A stretch of 10,362 nucleotides of DNA, from the NCBI GenBank assembly GCA_003224835.1, contig QHZX01000124.1:1-10362 (forward strand). Direction: 5' to 3'. This document shows positions 1 through 6,603 of the stretch, piece after piece (position 1 is the stretch's first letter; each line of letters opens with the position of its first letter). Source of the DNA: Acidobacteriota bacterium. GTDB taxonomy: Bacteria; Acidobacteriota; Terriglobia; Terriglobales; Acidobacteriaceae. A program made the position numbers and the translations under genes. The notes beneath the pieces are model-generated. The model worked only from the letters and a program-made list of their open reading frames with translations. It did not search any database and was not told the origin of the DNA.

Positions 1-718
1 CTGCCAGCTCGAAACATCCGGTGCGACGTTCGAGTGCGCCGGTGAACGCTCCTTTTTCGTGGCCAAAAATTTCGCTCTCAATAAGTGTTTCCGGAATGGC
101 TGCGCAATTTATCGCTACAAACGGTTTGGGGCGCCGCGGGCTTAGCTCGTGAATGGTGCGCGCAACCAGTTCCTTGCCCGTGCCGCTCGCGCCGGTGATG
201 AGAACAGACGCCGTGCTGGGTGCGACCATTTCAATCAACCGGAAGATCTCCTGCATTTTCTTCGAGGGACCGATGAGCGATCCCAGCGAGCCCGCGTCGC
301 GCAGCTTGCGGCGAGTTGCTTCGAGCTCGACCCGGGTGCCGAGCAGGGCTGAAGCATTCTGCAGGATGGTGCGCAGGCGGCTGGTGTCAATTGGCTTCGC
401 GATATAGTCGTAGGCGCCGATGCGCATTGCCTGCACAGCGCTATCGATGCTGCCCTGTGCGGTTACCACAATGACGGCGATGCTTTGGCTATCGCCGGAA
501 ATTTTCTCCAGCAGTTCCAGACCTCCAAGGCGCGGCATCTTCAAATCAGTGATGACAATGTGCGGCGACCACGACGTTACCTTCTCGTAGCCTTCCTGAC
601 CATCACGCGCGGTTTCGGCGGCATAGCCCCAAGAGGACACCAGTTCGGCCAAACCGGTGCGTTCGTTCTCTTCATCTTCTACGATCAATACTTTTTCCTG
701 GCTCATGTCAGTATTCAT
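1..718 (-). CDS. NtrC-family sigma-54-dependent response regulator (N-terminal part, 3' end off the window)
   Basis: This is a two-component regulator that, once phosphorylated, should activate sigma-54 promoters by ATP hydrolysis. Translating the minus strand from the ATG at 718-716 gives 239 uninterrupted codons up to the window edge. Residues about 8-125 are a receiver domain: acidic pair E14-D15, phospho-acceptor D58 in ITDLKMP, T86 and K108. A linker follows, then the start of the AAA+ domain from about residue 147. It carries a Walker A motif GASGTGKE at 176-183 and the sigma-54 contact loop GAFTGA at 223-228. Walker B, the arginine finger and the Fis-type HTH lie beyond the edge. The usual Walker A in this family is GESGTGKE, so A177 is a mild variant. 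An internal ATG at codon 5 is an alternative start; neither start has a clear Shine-Dalgarno sequence. The gene is divergent from ppc. Its kinase is not in the window, so the signal and targets are unknown. Confidence 0.95.
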   Translation of the reverse strand, partial: MNTDMSQEKVLIVEDEENERTGLAELVSSWGYAAETARDGQEGYEKVTSWSPHIVITDLKMPRLGGLELLEKISGDSQSIAVIVVTAQGSIDSAVQAMRIGAYDYIAKPIDTSRLRTILQNASALLGTRVELEATRRKLRDAGSLGSLIGPSKKMQEIFRLIEMVAPSTASVLITGASGTGKELVARTIHELSPRRPKPFVAINCAAIPETLIESEIFGHEKGAFTGALERRTGCFELA

Positions 719-741
719 TATTCAAGGTAGGGCCAATGCTC

Positions 742-758
742 GCAAGCTGCAAGCTGCA
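742..758. repeat. Short tandem direct repeat in the regulator/ppc divergent gap
   Basis: The 7-base unit GCAAGCT occurs twice in tandem (742-748 and 749-755) and is followed by a partial third copy, GCA (756-758). It sits in the 86-bp gap between the divergent response regulator and ppc, 24 bp upstream of the regulator start and 46 bp upstream of ppc. Such a repeat could be a protein-binding site shared by both promoters. It could equally be chance, and no known operator consensus is recognised. Confidence 0.35.
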
Positions 759-804
759 TTTTGCCTACTCGTCAGGACAGAAGTTCCTAATCTCATAATT
801 TAGT

Positions 805-3537
805 ATGGATGCACGAAACATGTCTGAATCGCCATTATGGGCCACGGAGGACCAGTCGTCGCGCCTGGCGGAGCTTATCGCCGGCACCGACGATCGCGCG
901 AAAGAGGTTCCCCTGCGCCGCGACGTTCGCTCTTTGGGCGTCCTACTGGGAAGAGTTTTAGTGGAACAGGCGGGCGAGCCGGTCTTTAAAACTGTGGAAC
1001 GACTACGGCGCTTGCTCATTCAGGCGCGAGCGCATTCGGCCCGCTCCCAACCGGGGACGGAGGAGATGCAAGAGGCGGGCGATATTGTTGAACGGCTGAG
1101 TATCCAAGAGGCGCACAGAGTAACGAAAGCATTCGCGATTTACTTTGAACTGACAAACCTGGCTGAAACTAATCACCGTAAACGTCGACGCAGGGCGGGA
1201 AAGCTCAATGCCAGTCAGTTGCCGCTTGCAGGCTCATTCCGCGGAACGTTGATCAGAATGCGTGAGACAGGGATGACCGCGGACCAGGCGCTGACTGCGT
1301 TGCGCCAAGTGAAAGTCGTTCCGGTTTTCACCGCTCATCCCACCGAGGTCGCCCGCCGGACAGTACTGACCAAGCGACGACGGATTGCTAAATGCCTAGA
1401 GCTGCTGGATCGACTACCAATGCCTGCAACAGAAGCTTTAGCGATGGAAAAGGCCATCGCGGCCGAGATCACCGCCCTCTGGCAGACCGATGAAGTGCGA
1501 GTAGAGAAGCCCCAGGTGACAGACGAAATCCGCATGGGGCTGGACCATTATCCAATGTCGATTTTTGAGAGTCTGCCTCGACTCCACACGGAAATTCGCG
1601 ATTCGTTCCGCGATGTTTATGGAATCGAATTATGCGCGGAACAAGTGCCGCAGGTTCTATCTTTCGGCTCATGGATTGGAGGTGACCGGGATGGCAATCC
1701 GTTTGTCACACCTGAAACCACCCGGGAGGCGCTGGAACGCGCACGAAACACAGTTCTGGGGCACCACATTGCGGAAATCGAGTGCCTGCTGGAGCCATTC
1801 AGCTCGTCAGCCCGGCAAGTTCCGGCCTCACAAGAATTTCAGCACAGGCTTGCAGAATATACGAAACAGATGGGCGAAGAACCGGCGCGGCTGGGACGAA
1901 TCTCTCCCACGGAACTCTACCGGCGATTTCTTGCTTTTCTTACGGTGAAGCTACGAGACACGCGCGAAGCCAACGAGAATAGCTACGCCTCGGCGCATGA
2001 GTTCGAAGAAGACCTGGAAATCGTTTATAGAAGTTTAGCCAAAAACCATGGCGAGAATTTGGCACAGCTTTTTCTTGATCCATTGTTGCGCAAGGTGCGA
2101 ACCTTCGGTTTTCATTTGGCAACACTCGACATCCGCCAACACGCGCAAGTGCATCGGCGCGCCCTCGATTCAACCTCGGCCGCGACAGACAACGCGCAAG
2201 TAATTGATCTTCTTCGACACGTTGCCACCTGGAAGAAAGACTTTCCACCAGTCTCGATTCGAAATTACATCATCAGCGGCGTCGAATCTGAGAAGGACAT
2301 AGATGCTGTGATCGAACTGGCAAAGCTGGCCGGGATTGAACTGGCTGGATCCGGCGAAGACCCGGGACTCATGCCGGTGCCGCTATTTGAGTCAATCGAG
2401 TCGCTGCGTGCGTCCGCCGAGATCATGGGTCGCGTGTGGAGCGCTCCTGGATATCGCCGCTTGCTGGAGTCGTGGGGGGGCTGGCAAGAAGTGATGCTGG
2501 GTTATTCCGATTCCAATAAAGATGGCGGGATGCTGACCAGCATTTGGGAGATATACAAGGCCCATCGAGCACTCCACGAATGCGCACGAAAAAACAACGT
2601 GAAGTTGAGACTATTCCATGGTCGTGGCGGAACTGTGGGCCGTGGGGGAGGACCAACTCATGCGGCGATCCTGGCACAACCAGCGGGAGATTTCTCCGGC
2701 GAGATTCGCATTACCGAGCAAGGGGAAGTGCTCAACTGGAAGTACTCCGATCCAGTTTTGGCGGAATGGAATTTGGAAATCGTGATTGCCGCCTCATTTG
2801 AAGCGCTCACTCGGCCTGAGGGGGATCCTCCCGATGCCAACAGAGATTGGGAAAGCGCCATGGAGCAGATGTCGGCGGATGCCTTTCGCTTTTACCGTCA
2901 GAATATAGCGGACAATAATGACATTTTGCTTTATTTCGAGCAGGCGACGCCGGTGAATGAGCTCGATAATGCACGGCTCGGTTCGCGTCCGGCGCGGCGT
3001 TCGGGTAGTCAAAGGCTGGAGGACCTGCGCGCAATTCCTTGGGTGTTCGGCTGGATGCAAAGCCGCCATGCGCTGCCGGCATGGTTCGGCGTCGGCTACG
3101 CATTAGAGCAATTTGCAGGGCAAGGGAGTCAACAAGAGGAGCAGCTGCGTGACATGTTCTCGCGCTTCGCGCTGTTCAACGATCTTATCCGTAATGTGGA
3201 ACTGGCAATGGCAAAGGCCGATCTCTCCATTGCTCAGATGTATGCGTCCCTGGTGCGGGATCAGGGCGTGCGTGAACGCGTGTGGCGGATTATCTCAGAA
3301 GAATTTGAACGCACCCGGCGCATGTTGCTTCTGGTGAAACAACAGGAAAAGCTGCTGGATAAGAATCCGGTGTTGTCCCGCTCTATTCGGCTGCGTAACC
3401 CCTACGTTGATCCGCTCAGCTTGATCCAGGTGGACCTGCTGCGCAGGAAACAATTGGGCGACAACTCCGAGGAGCTAAGCTACGCGCTTGGGGCTACCAT
3501 CAACGGCATCGCCGCCGGATTGCACAACACTGGATAA
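805..3537 (+). CDS. ppc: Phosphoenolpyruvate carboxylase
   Basis: This cytoplasmic enzyme carboxylates PEP with bicarbonate to oxaloacetate and phosphate, replenishing the TCA cycle. The 910-residue product is slightly longer than the E. coli enzyme (883), mostly through an N-terminal extension. Catalytic landmarks run in order: FTAHPTEVARR with catalytic H178, GGDRDGNP at 292-299, GYSDSNKDGG with K572, and the HGRGG segment with H605 and R607. The glycine-rich loop lies around 612-616. The C-terminus ends in the family-typical NTG. By alignment from memory, the residues that bind the inhibitor aspartate in E. coli (R587, K773, R832, N881) correspond to R613, K804, R864 and N908, so feedback control by aspartate is likely. 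No N-terminal plant-type phosphorylation motif is evident. Neither the ATG at 805 nor the in-frame ATG at 820 has a recognisable ribosome-binding site, so the first five residues are uncertain. Transcription probably ends at the hairpin near 3635-3660. Confidence 0.98.
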   Translation: MDARNMSESPLWATEDQSSRLAELIAGTDDRAKEVPLRRDVRSLGVLLGRVLVEQAGEPVFKTVERLRRLLIQARAHSARSQPGTEEMQEAGDIVERLSIQEAHRVTKAFAIYFELTNLAETNHRKRRRRAGKLNASQLPLAGSFRGTLIRMRETGMTADQALTALRQVKVVPVFTAHPTEVARRTVLTKRRRIAKCLELLDRLPMPATEALAMEKAIAAEITALWQTDEVRVEKPQVTDEIRMGLDHYPMSIFESLPRLHTEIRDSFRDVYGIELCAEQVPQVLSFGSWIGGDRDGNPFVTPETTREALERARNTVLGHHIAEIECLLEPFSSSARQVPASQEFQHRLAEYTKQMGEEPARLGRISPTELYRRFLAFLTVKLRDTREANENSYASAHEFEEDLEIVYRSLAKNHGENLAQLFLDPLLRKVRTFGFHLATLDIRQHAQVHRRALDSTSAATDNAQVIDLLRHVATWKKDFPPVSIRNYIISGVESEKDIDAVIELAKLAGIELAGSGEDPGLMPVPLFESIESLRASAEIMGRVWSAPGYRRLLESWGGWQEVMLGYSDSNKDGGMLTSIWEIYKAHRALHECARKNNVKLRLFHGRGGTVGRGGGPTHAAILAQPAGDFSGEIRITEQGEVLNWKYSDPVLAEWNLEIVIAASFEALTRPEGDPPDANRDWESAMEQMSADAFRFYRQNIADNNDILLYFEQATPVNELDNARLGSRPARRSGSQRLEDLRAIPWVFGWMQSRHALPAWFGVGYALEQFAGQGSQQEEQLRDMFSRFALFNDLIRNVELAMAKADLSIAQMYASLVRDQGVRERVWRIISEEFERTRRMLLLVKQQEKLLDKNPVLSRSIRLRNPYVDPLSLIQVDLLRRKQLGDNSEELSYALGATINGIAAGLHNTG

Positions 3538-3633
3538 AAAGCAGCAACCACTTACGATTGGGCTTGACTCAGAGTAGATCGATGATTAGCGTTTTTTTTC
3601 GTTTTGATCGTGGGTTCTGCGATGGGCAAAAAA

Positions 3634-3661
3634 GAAGCGCCTTGCTGGAGTAAGGCGCTTT
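3634..3661. terminator. Strong hairpin, probable (bidirectional) intrinsic terminator after ppc
   Basis: A perfect 9-bp stem pairs AAGCGCCTT (3635-3643) with AAGGCGCTT (3652-3660) around an 8-base loop, and a G-T wobble at 3634/3661 can extend it. On the plus strand only TTTC follows, so the U-tract is short. On the minus strand the stem is followed by CTTTTTTGC, a better U-tract. It lies about 100 bp after the ppc stop and probably ends ppc transcription. The A-run/stem/T-run layout is typical of bidirectional terminators, although no minus-strand gene lies nearby. Confidence 0.7.
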
Positions 3662-3724
3662 CAAAAGCTGTTGGGAAACTCAAATCAGTTAAACTCAATC
3701 TAGCACCGGTCCCGGAACGCGGAT

Positions 3725-3772
3725 ATCAGGTTAGGACTGTAGAAAAAAGCTAAGATTGCTCCTTAACCTGAT
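3725..3772. repeat. Inverted repeat in the leader of the FmdB-type gene
   Basis: ATCAGGTTA (3725-3733) is the exact reverse complement of TAACCTGAT (3764-3772). The stem can be lengthened by GG (3734-3735) pairing with CC (3761-3762) across a bulged T3763. That leaves a 25-base, A-rich loop. It ends 23 bp before the start codon of the zinc-ribbon gene, so it may be an RNA structure in the leader or a two-half-site operator. No U-tract follows, so it is not a good terminator. The rest of the 258-bp gap (3538-3795) holds the ppc terminator and an 8-T run at 3592-3599; I see no small ORF or RNA gene in it. Confidence 0.4.
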
Positions 3773-3795
3773 GTAAGCTATTGAAGAATAACAGT

Positions 3796-4023
3796 ATGCC
3801 AATTTTTGAATACGTCTGTGAAAACTGCGAACATCCGTTTGAGACCCTGCTCATGGGCGCCGAGAAGGCGGCCTGTCCTAAGTGCCACAGTAAAAAGCTG
3901 ACCTCGAAACTCTCAGTGTTTGCAGTGCAAGCAAAAAGTGCGGTGGGTTCAAACATTGCATCGGGTGCGTGCGGAAGCTGTGGAGATCCTCGCGGACCGG
4001 GTTCCTGCTCCCTGCCCGACTGA
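3796..4023 (+). CDS. FmdB-family small zinc-ribbon protein
   Basis: This is a 75-residue protein of the FmdB family. The family takes its name from a putative regulator of formamidase genes, but the function of most members is unknown. The N-terminus MPIFEYVC is the family hallmark. A zinc ribbon is formed by C8-X2-C11 and C27-X2-C30. After a Lys-rich and small-residue linker, the tail carries three more cysteines: C59-X2-C62 and, nine residues on, C71, within CGSCGDPRGPGSC. An upstream in-frame TTG at 3781 would add MKNNS, but the family N-terminus and the ATG at 3796 argue against it. A weak GAAG lies about ten bases upstream. The gene follows ppc after a long gap with a hairpin, so it is probably transcribed separately. 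I infer a metal- or nucleic-acid-binding role and cannot name a target. Confidence 0.88.
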   Translation: MPIFEYVCENCEHPFETLLMGAEKAACPKCHSKKLTSKLSVFAVQAKSAVGSNIASGACGSCGDPRGPGSCSLPD

Positions 4024-4040
4024 GCAGCCTCCAAGCTGCT
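4023..4040 (+). terminator. Small hairpin at the end of the FmdB-type gene (weak terminator candidate)
   Basis: AGCAGC (4023-4028) and GCTGCT (4035-4040) form a 6-bp stem with a 6-base loop, starting at the last base of the stop codon. No run of T follows, so intrinsic termination is doubtful. It might stabilise the 3' end or slow the ribosome. It could also be chance. Confidence 0.25.
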
Positions 4041-4132
4041 GAATACAAATCCATTACCCTAGAACTCCAGTACTCTGTTAGCGGTAACCCGCGTAAGTTT
4101 TCAGCCAACCATTTCTACCGCACAATGTCCCT

Positions 4133-4369
4133 ATGGATCGACGGCAAAGCCCACGAATTGAAGTCCAGCTTCCGGTGCAGGTTTGGGGAATGGATGCCCA
4201 TGGCCAGCCGTTTATGAACCCTGCCTTGGTGACGAATATGAGCACCAGTGGGTTGGTAATTCAGGGAGTACGACGAAAAATTCGGGATCACGGCACACGC
4301 GTTCTTCTCTCATTCGATTCTCGCCCATTGTTCGCAGCCGGCAGCGGCCTGCTAGGACGATTGCTCTGA
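4133..4369 (+). CDS. Short PilZ-like (c-di-GMP-binding) protein, probably lacking the end of the domain
   Basis: The 78-residue product starts with an RxxxR motif (R4-Q-S-P-R8). A beta-rich stretch (VQLPVQVWG) follows, then NMSTSG (35-40), which matches the second PilZ signature (D/N)xSxxG. Both elements that bind cyclic di-GMP in known PilZ proteins are therefore present, in the right order and spacing. PilZ domains usually span about 100 residues. Here the reading frame ends after GTRVLLSFDSRP and a Gly/Leu-rich tail, without the last strands. I looked in the other two frames for a continuation and saw none that resembles PilZ. It is either a minimal variant or a gene damaged at its 3' end. 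No ribosome-binding site is evident before the ATG. It sits 109 bp after the FmdB-type gene on the same strand, with no evident functional link. Confidence 0.6.
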   Translation: MDRRQSPRIEVQLPVQVWGMDAHGQPFMNPALVTNMSTSGLVIQGVRRKIRDHGTRVLLSFDSRPLFAAGSGLLGRLL

Positions 4370-4430
4370 TTTTGATTCGTTGACCAAACAAACCTCAACG
4401 GCCCGCTCTGAAATTCCAAACAAACGCGAT

Positions 4431-4459
4431 TTGCCTCTTTTAAAAGCTTTCAATATTCT
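4431..4459 (+). promoter_or_regulatory. Possible sigma-70-type promoter for the hexosaminidase gene
   Basis: TTGCCT (4431-4436) and TATTCT (4454-4459) resemble -35 and -10 elements with an ideal 17-bp spacer. Each matches the consensus at four of six bases. Initiation would fall near 4466 and give a leader of about 30 bases containing the GAGG ribosome-binding site at 4485-4488. The 10-bp palindrome CTTTTAAAAG lies inside the spacer. This is a consensus match only. I see nothing else notable in the 128-bp gap 4370-4497. Confidence 0.3.
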
Positions 4460-4497
4460 GCAACTCTGACCTTCTCGCACATACGAGGACAATCTTA

Positions 4498-6597
4498 ATG
4501 AGAATGCTCTACATGGTTGCGATTATTGTTACGTTGGCGGTCTCCTTGACAACCGATGCGCAGGAAATCAATTCCCTTCACCTGATGCCGTGGCCGGCCA
4601 GCGTCAAGACGACTCCAAATTCGCCACCATTATTGATTCAACCTTCCTTCACAGTCGGATTGCACGACAGCTCCGATCGCCACTTGCGGCAAGCAGTTGA
4701 AATTTTTCTCAGCGACTTGCGTCGTCACACCGGGTCGACGCCGCTCGATTTCAGCGTTAGCAATGGCAATGACGTGAGCGCTGCGAAACTCGCAGTGAGC
4801 AGCGATCACCCAACTAAGGAAGTGCAGGAACTCGGGGAAGATGAGTCGTACACGCTCGAAGTCACCGCCTCCGGCGCTCAGTTGCGCGGCACCACGACGT
4901 TGGGCGTCATGCGCGGCCTGCAGACCTTTCTCCAACTTGTCGAAGTCACGCCTCAAGGGTTTGCCGTACCCACAGTCGTCATTCAGGACAAGCCCCGGTT
5001 TCCGTGGCGCGGTCTGATGATCGATGCAGGCCGTCATTTCATGCCGGTGGAAGTTATTGAACGCAATTTGGACGGGATGGCGGCAGTGAAAATGAATGTA
5101 TTTCACTGGCACCTCTCTGAAAATCAGGGGTTCCGTGTCGAGAGCAAGCGCTTCCCGAAGTTGCAGGAGATGGGCTCAGACGGCCTGTTTTACACCCAGG
5201 AGCAGGTGCGCGAAGTAATTGCTTATGCGCACGACCGCGGTATTCGGGTGATTCCCGAGTTCGATATGCCGGGGCATAGCACGACATGGTTCGTAGGATA
5301 TCCCGATTTGGCCAGCGCGCCCGGACCTTACGCGATTGAGCGGAAGTGGGGAGTGTTCGACCCAGCGATGGATCCCACGCGCGAAAGCACGTACAAATTT
5401 CTCGACCAGTTTATTGGTGAGATGGCGCAGCTTTTCCCGGACCAGTTTTTCCACATCGGTGGAGACGAAGTTAACGGCAAACAGTGGAACGCGAATCCGA
5501 AAATTCAGGAGTTCATGCGTGCTCACAACTTAAAAAGCAACGCCGATTTGCAGGCGTATTTCAATACACGTATTCAGAAAATTGTCGCGAAACACGGAAA
5601 AACAATGGAAGGCTGGGACGAAATTCTTCGCCCTGATCTGCCGAAAAGCATTGTGATCCAGTCCTGGCGCGGGCAACAGTCCCTTGCCGATGCCGCGCGT
5701 CAGGGATATCGAGGTCTGCTCTCGTCTGGCTATTACCTCGATCTAATGGGCACGGCAGCGTCGCACTACACAGTCGATCCATTTGCGGATGGCGCGGCCA
5801 ACTTGTCAGATGAGGAGAAGCAAAAGATTCTGGGCGGCGAAGCTTGCATGTGGGCAGAGTATGTTTCGCCCGAGAATATGGATTCGAGAATCTGGCCGCG
5901 AGCTGCGGCAATCGCCGAGCGGCTATGGTCGCCTGAGAATATTAAGGACGTGAATTCGATGTATGCCCGAATGGATTACACCGGCAAATGGCTGGACGCA
6001 TACGGGCTAACCCACAATACGAACTATGTTTCGATGCTGCAGCGAATGACAGGTAATTCCGACATTTCCGGGCTCCGAACGTTAGCCGACGTGGTGGAGC
6101 CGGTCAAGGGTTACGCCCGTGAACAACTGGCGCCGTCTGAGCCGACTTCGTTGACCCCGCTGAATCGCGTGATCGATGCTGCCCGTCCGGAGAGTGCGAC
6201 GGCAAGACAATTCAACGAGCTAGTCAACAACTTTTTGACAGGACAAATTAAGCCGGGAATGGAGCTGCAAATCCGGTCCACGCTGAACTCGTGGAGAGAT
6301 AACGAGACTCAATTGAGCGCTGCGGCACAGAGTTCATCGCTGGTGCAGGAAGTCGCTCCGCTCTCGCACGATTTATCGATGCTGGGGGCAGCGGGTTTGC
6401 AAGCTCTCGATTACCTTGATCGCGGAGAGAAGGCGCCAGAAGCGTGGAAGGCACAGGAACTCTCCGTGGCGCAGAGCGCCATTAAGCCCAGAGCACAGTT
6501 GCTGCTGATGGTGGCGAGCCCAGTGCAGAAATTAATTCAGGCGAGCGCCGGGGAAAAACCGACAGACCTGCCGTTTCCAAAAAACGCGAGTGACTGA
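4498..6597 (+). CDS. Secreted GH20 beta-N-acetylhexosaminidase
   Basis: This exo-glycosidase should remove terminal N-acetylglucosamine or N-acetylgalactosamine from chitin fragments, peptidoglycan or glycans by substrate-assisted catalysis. The 699-residue product begins with a signal peptide (hydrophobic core about 4-17, likely cleavage after A21). Residues about 28-160 form the GH20b domain. Residues about 165-495 form the catalytic TIM barrel. Visible landmarks are PRFPWRGLMIDAGRHF with the substrate-binding R171, NVFHWHLSENQGFR, IPEFDMPGH, the catalytic pair D323-E324 in HIGGDEVN, EGWDEIL, and GGEACMWAE at 446-454. Residues about 500-699 form a helical C-terminal region that I cannot assign. 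The start is supported by GAGG at 4485-4488, nine bases upstream. No lipobox is seen, so the product is periplasmic or exported. The gene stands alone, convergent with the DoxX gene. Substrate choice cannot be read from the sequence. Confidence 0.96.
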   Translation: MRMLYMVAIIVTLAVSLTTDAQEINSLHLMPWPASVKTTPNSPPLLIQPSFTVGLHDSSDRHLRQAVEIFLSDLRRHTGSTPLDFSVSNGNDVSAAKLAVSSDHPTKEVQELGEDESYTLEVTASGAQLRGTTTLGVMRGLQTFLQLVEVTPQGFAVPTVVIQDKPRFPWRGLMIDAGRHFMPVEVIERNLDGMAAVKMNVFHWHLSENQGFRVESKRFPKLQEMGSDGLFYTQEQVREVIAYAHDRGIRVIPEFDMPGHSTTWFVGYPDLASAPGPYAIERKWGVFDPAMDPTRESTYKFLDQFIGEMAQLFPDQFFHIGGDEVNGKQWNANPKIQEFMRAHNLKSNADLQAYFNTRIQKIVAKHGKTMEGWDEILRPDLPKSIVIQSWRGQQSLADAARQGYRGLLSSGYYLDLMGTAASHYTVDPFADGAANLSDEEKQKILGGEACMWAEYVSPENMDSRIWPRAAAIAERLWSPENIKDVNSMYARMDYTGKWLDAYGLTHNTNYVSMLQRMTGNSDISGLRTLADVVEPVKGYAREQLAPSEPTSLTPLNRVIDAARPESATARQFNELVNNFLTGQIKPGMELQIRSTLNSWRDNETQLSAAAQSSSLVQEVAPLSHDLSMLGAAGLQALDYLDRGEKAPEAWKAQELSVAQSAIKPRAQLLLMVASPVQKLIQASAGEKPTDLPFPKNASD

Positions 6598-6603
6598 CGC
6601 CGG

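Noticed and set aside
729..745. Sigma-54 promoter (-24/-12) in the regulator/ppc gap
   Set aside because: A GG-N10-GC spacing can be found, but the flanking bases do not match TGGCAC and TTGC, so it is not better than chance.
3592..3599. Eight-T run as the ppc terminator
   Set aside because: No stable GC-rich hairpin lies directly upstream; the hairpin at 3635-3660 is a far better candidate.
3781..3795. TTG start adding five residues to the FmdB-type protein
   Set aside because: The family begins MPI(F/Y)EY, which matches the ATG at 3796 exactly.
4630..5112. 160-codon open frame on the minus strand inside the hexosaminidase gene
   Set aside because: It is fully antisense to a strongly supported GH20 gene, its translation resembles no family I know, and it has no ribosome-binding site or conserved motif. 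It is a shadow of codon usage.
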